NCBI GenBank assembly: GCA_035697245.1 | Contig: DASSDH010000074.1 | Span: forward strand, 1-20,623 | Source of the DNA: JACVRX01 sp035697245 | GTDB lineage: Bacteria > Actinomycetota > Actinomycetes > Jiangellales > Jiangellaceae | Length of the DNA: 20,623 bases | Direction of reading: 5' to 3' | In this document: positions 7,978 through 14,230 of the stretch, piece by piece | Position numbering within the stretch: the first letter of the stretch is position 1 | How the letters are laid out: each line of letters begins with the position of its first letter | The notes under the pieces: model-generated | Databases searched by the model: none | Told to the model about the DNA's origin: nothing | What the model saw: the letters and a program-made list of their open reading frames with translations, nothing else | Translations under genes and position numbers: made by a program

Positions 7978-7983
7978 TACGGT
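7978..7983 (+). promoter_or_regulatory. Leaderless -10 box of the aidB-like gene
   Basis: TACGGT is followed by 6 nt and the GTG at 7990, with no Shine-Dalgarno sequence in between, so the transcript probably begins at the start codon. The rest of 7776-7989, between the two divergent genes, shows no clear operator or small gene. Confidence 0.45.
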
Positions 7984-7989
7984 GTTGCT

Positions 7990-9633
7990 GTGGCCGGCAC
8001 GCACGCCGTGACCAACCAGCCGCCGCCGCTGGTCGGCCGCGACCTGCTCGCCGACGACCCCGCGCTGGTGGAGTGGGTGATGCGGCTGGGGGCCGGCGGT
8101 TCCCTTCCGTCCCTGCACGAACTGGGGATCTTGGCCGGCTCGGCGGAGACTCGGCGCCTCGCCTTCGAAGCCGACACGAACCCGCCCGTGCTGACGACCC
8201 ACGACCGCTACGGCAACCGGATCGACGAAGTCACGTTTCACCCGGCGTGGCACCGGTTGATGACGACCGCGGTCGAGTCAGGACTGCACGCCTCGCCGTG
8301 GTCCTCTCACGAGCCTGCGGCACACACCACGAGAGCAGCAGGCTTCCTGATCTGGAGTCAGGTCGAGGCCGCGCATCTGTGCCCGATCTCCATGACCTAC
8401 GCGGCCGTCCCTGCGCTTCGTACCGACCCGGCCGTGTCCGCCGTATGGGAACCGCGACTCACCGCGGCTGAGTACGACCCCGACCTGCGCCCTCCCAGCG
8501 ACAAGGGCGGGTGCCTCGCCGGTATGGCCATGACAGAGAAGCAGGGCGGATCGGACGTCCAGGCAAACACGACTCGCGCGGAGCCCGCGACCGATGCTGG
8601 GTGGTACGTGTTGAACGGGCACAAATGGTTCTGCTCGGCTCCGATGAGCGACCTGTTCCTCGTGCTCGCGCAGGCACCCGGCGGGCTGACATGTTTCGCC
8701 GTTCCCCGGGTACTGGACGACGGCGTCCGCAACCCGTTCCACCTGCAGCGGCTCAAAGACAAGCTCGGGAACCGGTCCAACGCCTCGGCCGAGGTGGAGT
8801 TCGCCGAAACCCTCGGCGTGCGCCTGGGTGAGGAGGGGCGGGGCGTAGCGACGATCATCGAGATGGTGGCTGCGACCCGGCTGGATTGCATCCTCGGCTC
8901 TGCGGCGCTCATGCGCCGGGCGGTTGCGGAGGCCAACTGGCACGCGGCTCACCGGTCGGCGTTCGGCGGGTTGCTGTCCGACGCCCCGCTCATGCGGGCG
9001 GTTCTTGCTGACCTGGCGGTTGAAGCGGAGGCGGCCACGGCGGTGTCGATACGGCTCGCCGCATCGACAGACGCCGGGACCGACCCGCAGGAGCGGGCGC
9101 TCCGCCGGATCGGTCTTCCGGTGGCCAAGTACTGGGTCTGTAAGCGGGCTGGAGGCGTCGTCGGCGAGGCGTTGGAATGCCTGGGCGGAAACGGCTATGT
9201 CGAGGAGAGCGGCATGCCGCGTCTCTACCGGGAGGCTCCGCTGAACTCGATCTGGGAGGGTGCCGGCAACATCCAGGCGCTGGACGTGCTGCGGGTGCTC
9301 GCCCGCGAGCCCGATGCGGTCGTCGCCTGGCGCGCCGAAGTCGAGGCAGCCAAGGGCGCCGACCGGAATCTGGATGCCGCGCTGGAGCAGACCGACCGGC
9401 TGCTCCGGGAGGTGTCGGCCGATCCCGCGGCCGGGGCGAACCAGGCACGAAGGCTTGCTGCCAGAATGGCGTTGTTGCTTCAGGCGTCGCTGCTGGTCCG
9501 GTTCGCCCCGACCGCCGTCGCGGACGTCTTCTGCGCGGCGCGCCTGGCTGGTGTGCAGGGCACCTTCGGCGAGCTGCCGCCCGGGCTGGACGTCGCCTCC
9601 GTGTTGGCTCGGGCCACACCGGAGCCGTCGTGA
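7990..9633 (+). CDS. aidB: AidB-type acyl-CoA dehydrogenase family protein
   Basis: This 547-residue protein resembles E. coli AidB along its whole length. AidB is an FAD protein of the acyl-CoA dehydrogenase superfamily, induced in the alkylation response. Shared blocks are THAVTNQPPPL (residues 4-14), FHPAWHRLM, MTEKQGGSDV (181-190), LKDKLGNRSNAS (255-266), CLGGNGYVEESGMPRLYRE (about 397-415) and SIWEGAGN (420-427). In E. coli the C-terminal part (beyond about 440) binds DNA, and a region of similar size is present here. Membership is strong; a DNA-protection role is inferred from the E. coli protein, and the true substrate is unknown. The GTG at 7990 is chosen because homologues start just before THxVTNQ and a -10 box lies immediately upstream. 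Its stop overlaps the next small gene in GTGA. Confidence 0.9.
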   Translation: MAGTHAVTNQPPPLVGRDLLADDPALVEWVMRLGAGGSLPSLHELGILAGSAETRRLAFEADTNPPVLTTHDRYGNRIDEVTFHPAWHRLMTTAVESGLHASPWSSHEPAAHTTRAAGFLIWSQVEAAHLCPISMTYAAVPALRTDPAVSAVWEPRLTAAEYDPDLRPPSDKGGCLAGMAMTEKQGGSDVQANTTRAEPATDAGWYVLNGHKWFCSAPMSDLFLVLAQAPGGLTCFAVPRVLDDGVRNPFHLQRLKDKLGNRSNASAEVEFAETLGVRLGEEGRGVATIIEMVAATRLDCILGSAALMRRAVAEANWHAAHRSAFGGLLSDAPLMRAVLADLAVEAEAATAVSIRLAASTDAGTDPQERALRRIGLPVAKYWVCKRAGGVVGEALECLGGNGYVEESGMPRLYREAPLNSIWEGAGNIQALDVLRVLAREPDAVVAWRAEVEAAKGADRNLDAALEQTDRLLREVSADPAAGANQARRLAARMALLLQASLLVRFAPTAVADVFCAARLAGVQGTFGELPPGLDVASVLARATPEPS

Positions 9634-9767
9634 TCTGCCCCGCGTGCCGAGCCCGTCGCCACGACGAATGCCTCGCCGTAGAAAAGGCAGCGCCGTCGTG
9701 GTGCGACTGCCAGCACCAGCCAGTCGACCGACCGATTGAGCCCGCTACCGGCTACGCCTCGCCCTGA
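9630..9767 (+). CDS. Cys/His-rich microprotein (putative zinc-binding) coupled to aidB
   Basis: This 45-residue protein starts at the GTG overlapping the aidB stop (GTGA). It has a compact metal-ligand set in the first 29 residues: CPAC (Cys3, Cys6), His11, Cys14, then WCDCQHQ (Cys25, Cys27, His29), and a Pro-rich tail. The CPxC...C...WCDCQHQ layout is one I recall in short, uncharacterised actinobacterial proteins, so it is probably real. The 4-base overlap predicts coupled translation with the AidB-type protein. Zinc binding is inferred from ligand spacing; an iron-sulfur cluster is less likely. Function is unknown. It ends 10 bp before the stop of the convergent lipoprotein gene. Confidence 0.7.
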   Translation: MICPACRARRHDECLAVEKAAPSWCDCQHQPVDRPIEPATGYASP

Positions 9768-9777
9768 GCCTGCGCGA

Positions 9778-10152
9778 TCAGAACTCGATCGAGCAGCCAG
9801 GGATCTCGGTCAGGTCGACGACCTGCTCACCGTCGACCTCGATCACGAACGACCCCTCGCAACTACCCGGCGACAGTGTGCCGTCGAAGTTCGCTTTTGC
9901 GCTGCGGCCATCGGTGGTGGTGCCGGTGCACTCCGCGGTGCCGGTCAGATCCACGCCATCCAAGTTCATGTCTGTGGTGCATTCGGGATCGCCGTCGAGC
10001 TCGATGCCCTCTTCGGCGAGCCGGTCACGAACATTGGCCGCAAGGGCCCGCGCCACCGTGCCGTTGGTCGTTTGGTCGACTTGCTCGCCCACTTCGGAGC
10101 AGGCGGGCATTACCAACACAACGACCGCAAGGACCGAGAGGAGTCTGCCCAC
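9778..10152 (-). CDS. Small lipoprotein, DUF4333-like
   Basis: This 124-residue protein has an N-terminal signal (GRLLSVLAVVVLVMPAC). Cys18 follows Met-Pro-Ala and probably serves as the lipid-modified Cys of a slightly atypical lipobox, so it should be anchored on the outer face of the membrane. The mature part is acidic, with three further Cys (ECTTDM, AECTG, GSCEG) and a terminal GC. The C-(T)-D-(M/L)...G...C layout with a beta-rich end resembles DUF4333, a family common in actinobacterial secreted proteins and without known function; this match is moderate. The GTG at 10152 starts the signal peptide and lies 7 nt after a TACGAT box; upstream in-frame sequence has no signal-peptide character. 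It converges with the aidB unit. Confidence 0.75.
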   Translation of the reverse strand: MGRLLSVLAVVVLVMPACSEVGEQVDQTTNGTVARALAANVRDRLAEEGIELDGDPECTTDMNLDGVDLTGTAECTGTTTDGRSAKANFDGTLSPGSCEGSFVIEVDGEQVVDLTEIPGCSIEF

Positions 10153-10159
10153 GGCGCGG

Positions 10160-10165
10160 ATCGTA
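10160..10165 (-). promoter_or_regulatory. Leaderless -10 box of the lipoprotein gene
   Basis: TACGAT on the minus strand is followed by 7 nt (CCGCGCC) and the GTG at 10152. It is the same hexamer and spacing as before the cyclase/STAND gene at 3089. Confidence 0.5.
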
Positions 10166-10289
10166 CAGCTGTCCGGCCGAAAGAGGCGCGGCTCGATGTT
10201 CCGATCGGCAGCGCCCACGATATGAGACAGACGTCCGGATGGTGGACAAACGCTGCCCTTCCGCTTCGCGGCCTGCCATCATCTCCCGC

Positions 10290-10376
10290 ATGTCGTCCGC
10301 GACCAGCGTATTCCTCGTGGCCCGTCGCCATGTGGACTTCGGCCGCGTGCGCAGCATGATCTGTCAGCCGGCCTGA
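10290..10376 (+). CDS. Putative cysteine-responsive leader peptide of the sir operon
   Basis: This is a 28-residue ORF 112 nt upstream of sir. It contains ARRHVDFGR and ends MICQPA, with a single Cys codon four codons before the stop. From memory, short Streptomyces ORFs with an RRHVD...R...C pattern before sulfur genes are named putative leader peptides, and polycysteine uORFs precede sulfur genes in mycobacteria. The expected role is to report charged tRNA-Cys and set expression of sir-cysH-cysG. The Cys codon is TGT, whereas all 18 Cys codons I found in the four downstream genes are TGC. No Shine-Dalgarno sequence precedes the ATG; CATCAT 7 nt upstream could be a weak leaderless -10 box. 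The peptide itself probably has no separate function. Confidence 0.7.
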   Translation: MSSATSVFLVARRHVDFGRVRSMICQPA

Positions 10377-10422
10377 CCGCGCCCCTGACCTGTCAGCCGG
10401 GGCGCGCGGACGCGCCGGCCGG
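10361..10422 (+). promoter_or_regulatory. Attenuator-like RNA segment between leader peptide and sir
   Basis: Four 5-nt elements can pair in alternative ways: GTCAG at 10363-10367, CTGAC at 10373-10377, CTGAC at 10385-10389 and GTCAG at 10392-10396. The first overlaps the leader's Cys codon (10362-10364) and the second covers its stop codon. Immediately after comes a GC-rich hairpin: GGCGCG (10401-10406), loop CGGA, CGCGCC (10411-10416), extended by CCGG (10397-10400) with CCGG (10419-10422) around a 2-nt bulge. CCGGCC at 10368-10373 could instead pair with GGCCGG at 10417-10422. CTGTCAGCCGG also occurs twice as a direct repeat (10361 and 10390). A ribosome paused at the Cys codon would mask the first elements; which structure is permissive is not decidable here. 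Confidence 0.5.
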
Positions 10423-10472
10423 GTCGTCGGAGTTGCTGAACCCACCGTCGCCATTCGCGTGCCCCTCAGCCT

Positions 10473-10485
10473 GCGAGGACCTCGC
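10473..10485 (+). promoter_or_regulatory. Palindrome embedding the sir ribosome-binding site
   Basis: GCGAGGACCTCGC is a 13-base palindrome around a central A. It contains the GAGG that serves sir (10 nt before the ATG at 10489). In RNA, GCGA and TCGC can pair with GGACC as loop. It may modulate translation initiation or, as DNA, form a protein-binding site; it could also be chance. Confidence 0.35.
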
Positions 10486-10488
10486 ACC

Positions 10489-12147
10489 ATGGCATCCACC
10501 ACAGCTCCCGCGAAGCGCAAGCGCGGCGAGGGACAGTGGGCGTTAGGCCACCTCGAGCCGCTGAACCCGAATGAGCGGTTCAAGAAGGACGACGACGGGC
10601 TCAACGTGCGAGCCCGGATCGAAAACATCTACAGCCAGCGGGGCTTCGCCAGTATCGACCCGGCCGACCTGCGCGGTCGGTTCCGCTGGTGGGGTCTGTA
10701 CACCCAACGTCGCCCTGGAATTCCCGGCGGACGTACCGCGGTGCTCGAACCCCATGAGCTCGACGACGAGTTCTTCATGCTGCGCATTCGCATCGACGGT
10801 GGCCAGCTCACCACCGAGCAGCTGCGGGTCATCGCGGACGTCTCGACCAGCTACGCCCGTGACACCGCCGACGTCACCGACCGGCAGAACGTCCAGTTGC
10901 ACTGGATCCGAGTCGAAGATGTTCCAGAGATCTGGCAGCGGCTGGAGGCCGTCGGCCTGTCCACCACCGAGGCTTGCGGCGACACCCCACGGGTCGTGCT
11001 CGGTTCGCCGGTGGCCGGAATCGCGGCAGCCGAGGTTCTCGACGCCAGCTGGGCGGTGGAGGAAATCCAGCGCCGGTACATCGGCTCGCCGGAGTTCTCC
11101 AACCTGCCGCGGAAGTTCAAGACCGCGGTGAGCGGACTGCCCGATGTTGTGCACGAGACGAACGACGTCGCGTTCGTCGGCGTCGTCCATCCGGAGCACG
11201 GTCCCGGTCTCGACCTGTGGGTCGGGGGTGGGCTGTCCACCAACCCTAAGCTCGCCCAGCGGCTCGGCGCTTGGGTGCCGATTGACGAGGTGCCCGACGT
11301 CTGGGCCGGCGTCGTCGGCATCTTCCGTGACTACGGCTACCGCAGACTCCGCACCAAGGCCCGGCTGAAGTTCCTCGTCGACGACTGGGGGGCCGAGCGT
11401 TTCCGCGAGATCCTCGAGACCGAATACCTGGGCCGACGACTCCTCGACGGGCCGCCTCCCCCGATCCCGGCCCAGCCGTACGACCACATCGGCGTGCACC
11501 GGCAGAAGGACGGCCGGTTCTACGTCGGGGTGGCGCCCCTGGTCGGCCGGGTGTCCGGCACTGTTCTGCGCAAGCTCGCCGACACCGCCGAAGCACACGG
11601 CTCGACTCGGCTGCGTACCACGCCCTACCAGAAGTTGGTGATCCTCGACGTCGAGGCGGATCAGGTCGACGCGCTGGTTTGGGATCTAGACGCTCTGGGA
11701 CTCTCGGCTCGGCCCAGCCCGTTCCGCCGCTACACAATGGCGTGCACTGGCCTGGAGTTCTGCAAGCTCGCGATCGTCGAGACCAAGGGGCTCGCAGCCG
11801 AGACTGTGGCCGAGCTGGAGACGCGCCTGGCCGACGTCGCCGACCAGCTGGACACCCCGATCACGCTCAACGTCAACGGCTGCCCGAACTCGTGCGCCCG
11901 GATCCAGGTCGCGGACATCGGACTCAAGGGTCAGATCGTCAAGGACCAGGACGGGTTCCAGGTTCACCTGGGCGGCGGCGTAGGGCTCGATGCCGGCTTC
12001 GGCCGCAAGCTCCGCGGCCTGAAGGTGACTGCCGCCGAGCTGCCCGACTACGTGGAGCGTGTCGTCCGTCGTTTCGTCGCCGGACGTGAAGCAGGCGAGC
12101 GATTCGCCCAGTGGATTGGCCGAGCTGCCGAGGAGGACTTGCAGTGA
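10489..12147 (+). CDS. sir: Ferredoxin-dependent assimilatory sulfite reductase (SirA/NirA type)
   Basis: This is a 552-residue siroheme [4Fe-4S] enzyme that reduces sulfite to sulfide with six electrons, usually from ferredoxin, in the cytoplasm. The cluster/siroheme ligands are ACTGLEFC (Cys419, Cys425) and NVNGCPNSCAR (Cys465, Cys469). Two ferredoxin-like halves are visible, with TDRQNVQLHWI in the first. Tyr71 (WWGLYTQR) and Cys163 (EACGDTPR) match the residues that form the covalent Tyr-Cys link next to the active site in the M. tuberculosis enzyme, which argues for sulfite rather than nitrite. The genes cysH and cysG in the same operon support this. The ATG at 10489 has GAGG 10 nt upstream. 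Its stop overlaps the next start in GTGA. A leader peptide and an attenuator-like segment lie upstream. Confidence 0.95.
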   Translation: MASTTAPAKRKRGEGQWALGHLEPLNPNERFKKDDDGLNVRARIENIYSQRGFASIDPADLRGRFRWWGLYTQRRPGIPGGRTAVLEPHELDDEFFMLRIRIDGGQLTTEQLRVIADVSTSYARDTADVTDRQNVQLHWIRVEDVPEIWQRLEAVGLSTTEACGDTPRVVLGSPVAGIAAAEVLDASWAVEEIQRRYIGSPEFSNLPRKFKTAVSGLPDVVHETNDVAFVGVVHPEHGPGLDLWVGGGLSTNPKLAQRLGAWVPIDEVPDVWAGVVGIFRDYGYRRLRTKARLKFLVDDWGAERFREILETEYLGRRLLDGPPPPIPAQPYDHIGVHRQKDGRFYVGVAPLVGRVSGTVLRKLADTAEAHGSTRLRTTPYQKLVILDVEADQVDALVWDLDALGLSARPSPFRRYTMACTGLEFCKLAIVETKGLAAETVAELETRLADVADQLDTPITLNVNGCPNSCARIQVADIGLKGQIVKDQDGFQVHLGGGVGLDAGFGRKLRGLKVTAAELPDYVERVVRRFVAGREAGERFAQWIGRAAEEDLQ

Positions 12148-12329
12148 CAGAGACTCGCGCCGCCGTCTTCTACTGCCCGTTCTGCGCGGAGGAGGACCTC
12201 CATCCGGTCGAGCAGCACGGCGGTTGGGAGTGCCGGTCGTGCCTGCGTGTCTTCGCAGTGAAAGTGCTCGGTCTCGCTCCTCGGGCGGCATCGCTAGCCG
12301 GCCCGACTCAGCCACGGAGGCAGCAATGA
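12144..12329 (+). CDS. Zinc-ribbon microprotein of the sulfate-reduction operon
   Basis: This 61-residue protein begins at the GTG overlapping the sir stop (GTGA) and ends in an ATGA overlap with cysH. It has a two-knuckle zinc-ribbon pattern: CPFC (Cys11, Cys14) and CRSC (Cys30, Cys33), with hydrophobic FYCPFC and LRVFAVKVLGL around them and a basic tail. Small ORFs of this kind sit between sir and cysH in other actinobacteria as far as I recall, usually annotated as hypothetical. Being coupled on both sides, it is probably made in step with Sir and CysH. A rubredoxin-like electron carrier, a scaffold or a metal-bound regulator are all possible; nothing in the sequence decides. Confidence 0.82.
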   Translation: MTETRAAVFYCPFCAEEDLHPVEQHGGWECRSCLRVFAVKVLGLAPRAASLAGPTQPRRQQ

Positions 12330-13018
12330 CGCTTGCCGTCACCGAGAGCCTCGAGGACCTGGCCCTCGATGCGGCGAGGAACCTTGAGGGCTCCAGCGCC
12401 GAAGAGATCGTTCGCTGGGCGACCGAGACGTTCGGCGACCGGTTCGCCGTCACCGCGTCGATGTCCGACGGCGTGCTCTCGCACGTCGCGGGACGGGCCG
12501 CCCCCGGCGTCACTGTGCTGTTCCTCGACACCGGCTACCACTTTCCCGAGACCATCGGCACCCGCGACGCCGTCGCCGCCACCTACCCCGTCGAGGTCAA
12601 GACCGTCACGCATCCGTTGCGTGTCCCGGAGCACGAGGCCGAATATGGCCGTCTGTACGAGATAGATCCCGACCTCTGCTGCGCCATTCGCAAGATCTGG
12701 CCGCTTGACCGGGCGCTGCGTCCCTACGACGCCTGGGCGAGCGGGGTGCGCCGGGCAGAGTTCGCCTCGCGCGCCGACACGCCCGTCGTGGGTTGGGACG
12801 CCAAACGTCGCAAGGTCAAGGTCAACCCGCTGGCGACCTGGACCGACGAGCAGGTCGCGGCATACGTCGCCGAACACGGCATCCTGGTCAACCCGCTGCG
12901 GCAGATCGGCTATACCTCCATCGGCTGCGCGCCGTGCACCCGGCCGGTGGCGGCGGGCGACGACGCCCGATCGGGCCGGTGGGCCGGGCAGGCGAAGTCC
13001 GAGTGCGGGATCCACTGA
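12326..13018 (+). CDS. cysH: Adenylyl-sulfate (APS) reductase, [4Fe-4S] type
   Basis: This is a 230-residue thioredoxin-dependent reductase that converts APS to sulfite and AMP. The four cluster cysteines, Cys118-Cys119 (DLCCAIRKI) and Cys201/Cys204 (GCAPC), mark it as an APS rather than a PAPS reductase. The C-terminal ECGIH carries the catalytic Cys227. TASMSDGVLSH (residues 43-53) is the nucleotide-binding PP-loop, followed by FLDTGYHFPET. The ATG at 12326 follows a strong GGAGG (12317-12321) and overlaps the stop of the zinc-ribbon gene (ATGA); its own stop shares one base with the cysG start (TGATG). The product feeds sulfite to Sir. The sulfurylase that makes APS is not in this window. 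Confidence 0.95.
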   Translation: MTLAVTESLEDLALDAARNLEGSSAEEIVRWATETFGDRFAVTASMSDGVLSHVAGRAAPGVTVLFLDTGYHFPETIGTRDAVAATYPVEVKTVTHPLRVPEHEAEYGRLYEIDPDLCCAIRKIWPLDRALRPYDAWASGVRRAEFASRADTPVVGWDAKRRKVKVNPLATWTDEQVAAYVAEHGILVNPLRQIGYTSIGCAPCTRPVAAGDDARSGRWAGQAKSECGIH

Positions 13019-14202
13019 TGAGCAAGCCTTCGTACCCACTGGTGCTCGACGTCGCCGGCCGGCGCGTAGTCGTTGTCGGCGGCGGACCGGTCGCGGCACG
13101 GCGGGTGCTTTCGCTCGTCGAGGCGGGTGCCGACGTCGAGGTCGTGTCGCCGTACATATGCGAGACGCTGGCCGAGTTGGTCGCCGACGGCCGCGCCCGG
13201 TGGCACCCACGGGCCTACGCCGACAGCGACCTCGACGGCGCGTGGTTGGTCCACACGGCGACCGGCGATCGGCTGACCGACGATTCCGTCGCGGCGGCGG
13301 CTGATGGCCTCCGCGTGTGGTGCGTGCGCGCTGACGACGCCGAGCGGTCGAGTGCGTGGACGCCGGCCATTGCGCGTATCGGCGATGTGCTGGTCGCCGT
13401 CACCGGTGGCGGCGATCCGCACCGCGTCGTCGCGATCCGCAATGCCCTGCAGACACAGCTCGAAACCGGATCGCTTCCCCTTCGCCGACGCCGCGCCGGC
13501 GACGGCTCCGTCTCGCTCGTCGGCGGTGGCCCGGGCGATCCCGGGCTCATCACGACCCGGGGACGGCAGCTGCTCGCACAGGCGGACGTCGTCGTGGTCG
13601 ACCGGCTTGCCCCCCGCGCGCTGATCGACGAGCTCGACCCCGAGGTCGATGTCGTCGACGTCGGAAAGACACCCGGCAACCACCCGGTGACACAGGACGA
13701 GATCAACCACCTGCTCATCGAGCATGCCGCTGCAGGCCGCTGCGTGGTTCGACTCAAGGGCGGCGACCCGTTCGTGCTCGGCCGCGGCGGAGAGGAAGTC
13801 CTGGCGTGCCAGGCGGCCGGCATTCCGGTCGAGGTCGTGCCCGGAGTCACCAGTGCGGTGGCCGTTCCCGCGGCGGTAGGAATCCCCGTGACCCATCGCG
13901 GCCTGGCCAAACAGTTCACGGTCGTCACCGGGCACGACGGGCTGGACTGGCCGTCGCTCGGAACGGTCGAGGGCACGCTGGTTTTGCTGATGGGCGTGAG
14001 CCGCTTGGCGGAGACGGCGGACCAGTTGATCCGGCACGGACGTGACGCCGCCACGCCAACTGCCGTCGTCGAAGACGGCTACGGGCCGGGACGGCGGCTG
14101 ACCGTCGGGACGTTGGCGACGATCGCGGACCTCGCCGCCGAGCGTGGCGTGCGCCCGCCAGCTGTCATCGTCGTCGGTGACGTAGTCACTCTCGCTTCCT
14201 AG
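13018..14202 (+). CDS. cysG: Siroheme synthase: precorrin-2 dehydrogenase/uroporphyrinogen-III C-methyltransferase
   Basis: This is a 394-residue two-domain enzyme that makes the siroheme needed by Sir. Residues 1-155 are a Rossmann precorrin-2 dehydrogenase domain (VVVVGGGPVAARRV at 17-30; ADD at 105-107 is near the position of the E. coli catalytic Asp). Residues 163-394 are the SAM-dependent uroporphyrinogen-III methyltransferase (VSLVGGGPGDPGL, VVRLKGGDPFVLGRGGEE, and GIPVTHRG). At 394 residues it is shorter than E. coli CysG (457), mainly in the linker around 130-160 where the helical chelatase-related part would lie, so iron insertion may need another enzyme; that last point is inference. 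The ATG at 13018 overlaps the cysH stop by one base. It is the last gene of the sir operon and is convergent with the PPK2 gene. Confidence 0.93.
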   Translation: MSKPSYPLVLDVAGRRVVVVGGGPVAARRVLSLVEAGADVEVVSPYICETLAELVADGRARWHPRAYADSDLDGAWLVHTATGDRLTDDSVAAAADGLRVWCVRADDAERSSAWTPAIARIGDVLVAVTGGGDPHRVVAIRNALQTQLETGSLPLRRRRAGDGSVSLVGGGPGDPGLITTRGRQLLAQADVVVVDRLAPRALIDELDPEVDVVDVGKTPGNHPVTQDEINHLLIEHAAAGRCVVRLKGGDPFVLGRGGEEVLACQAAGIPVEVVPGVTSAVAVPAAVGIPVTHRGLAKQFTVVTGHDGLDWPSLGTVEGTLVLLMGVSRLAETADQLIRHGRDAATPTAVVEDGYGPGRRLTVGTLATIADLAAERGVRPPAVIVVGDVVTLAS

Positions 14203-14215
14203 CTCCCCGCACCGC

Positions 14216-14230
14216 GTGGCCGGAGGTCAC
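14216..14230. terminator. Short hairpin between convergent cysG and PPK2 genes
   Basis: GTGGCC and GGTCAC pair over 6 bp (one G-T) around a GGA loop, 14 nt after the cysG stop and overlapping the PPK2 stop. No T-run follows. It is weak evidence for a terminator. Confidence 0.25.

Noticed and set aside
10243..10248. TGGACA as a -35 box for the sir leader
   Set aside because: No -10 box lies 16-19 nt downstream; the nearest candidate, CATCAT at 10277, is 28 nt away.
12910..14037. A 375-codon minus-strand open frame opposite cysG
   Set aside because: It is antisense to intact CysG domains, and its translation is low in structure and shows no motif.
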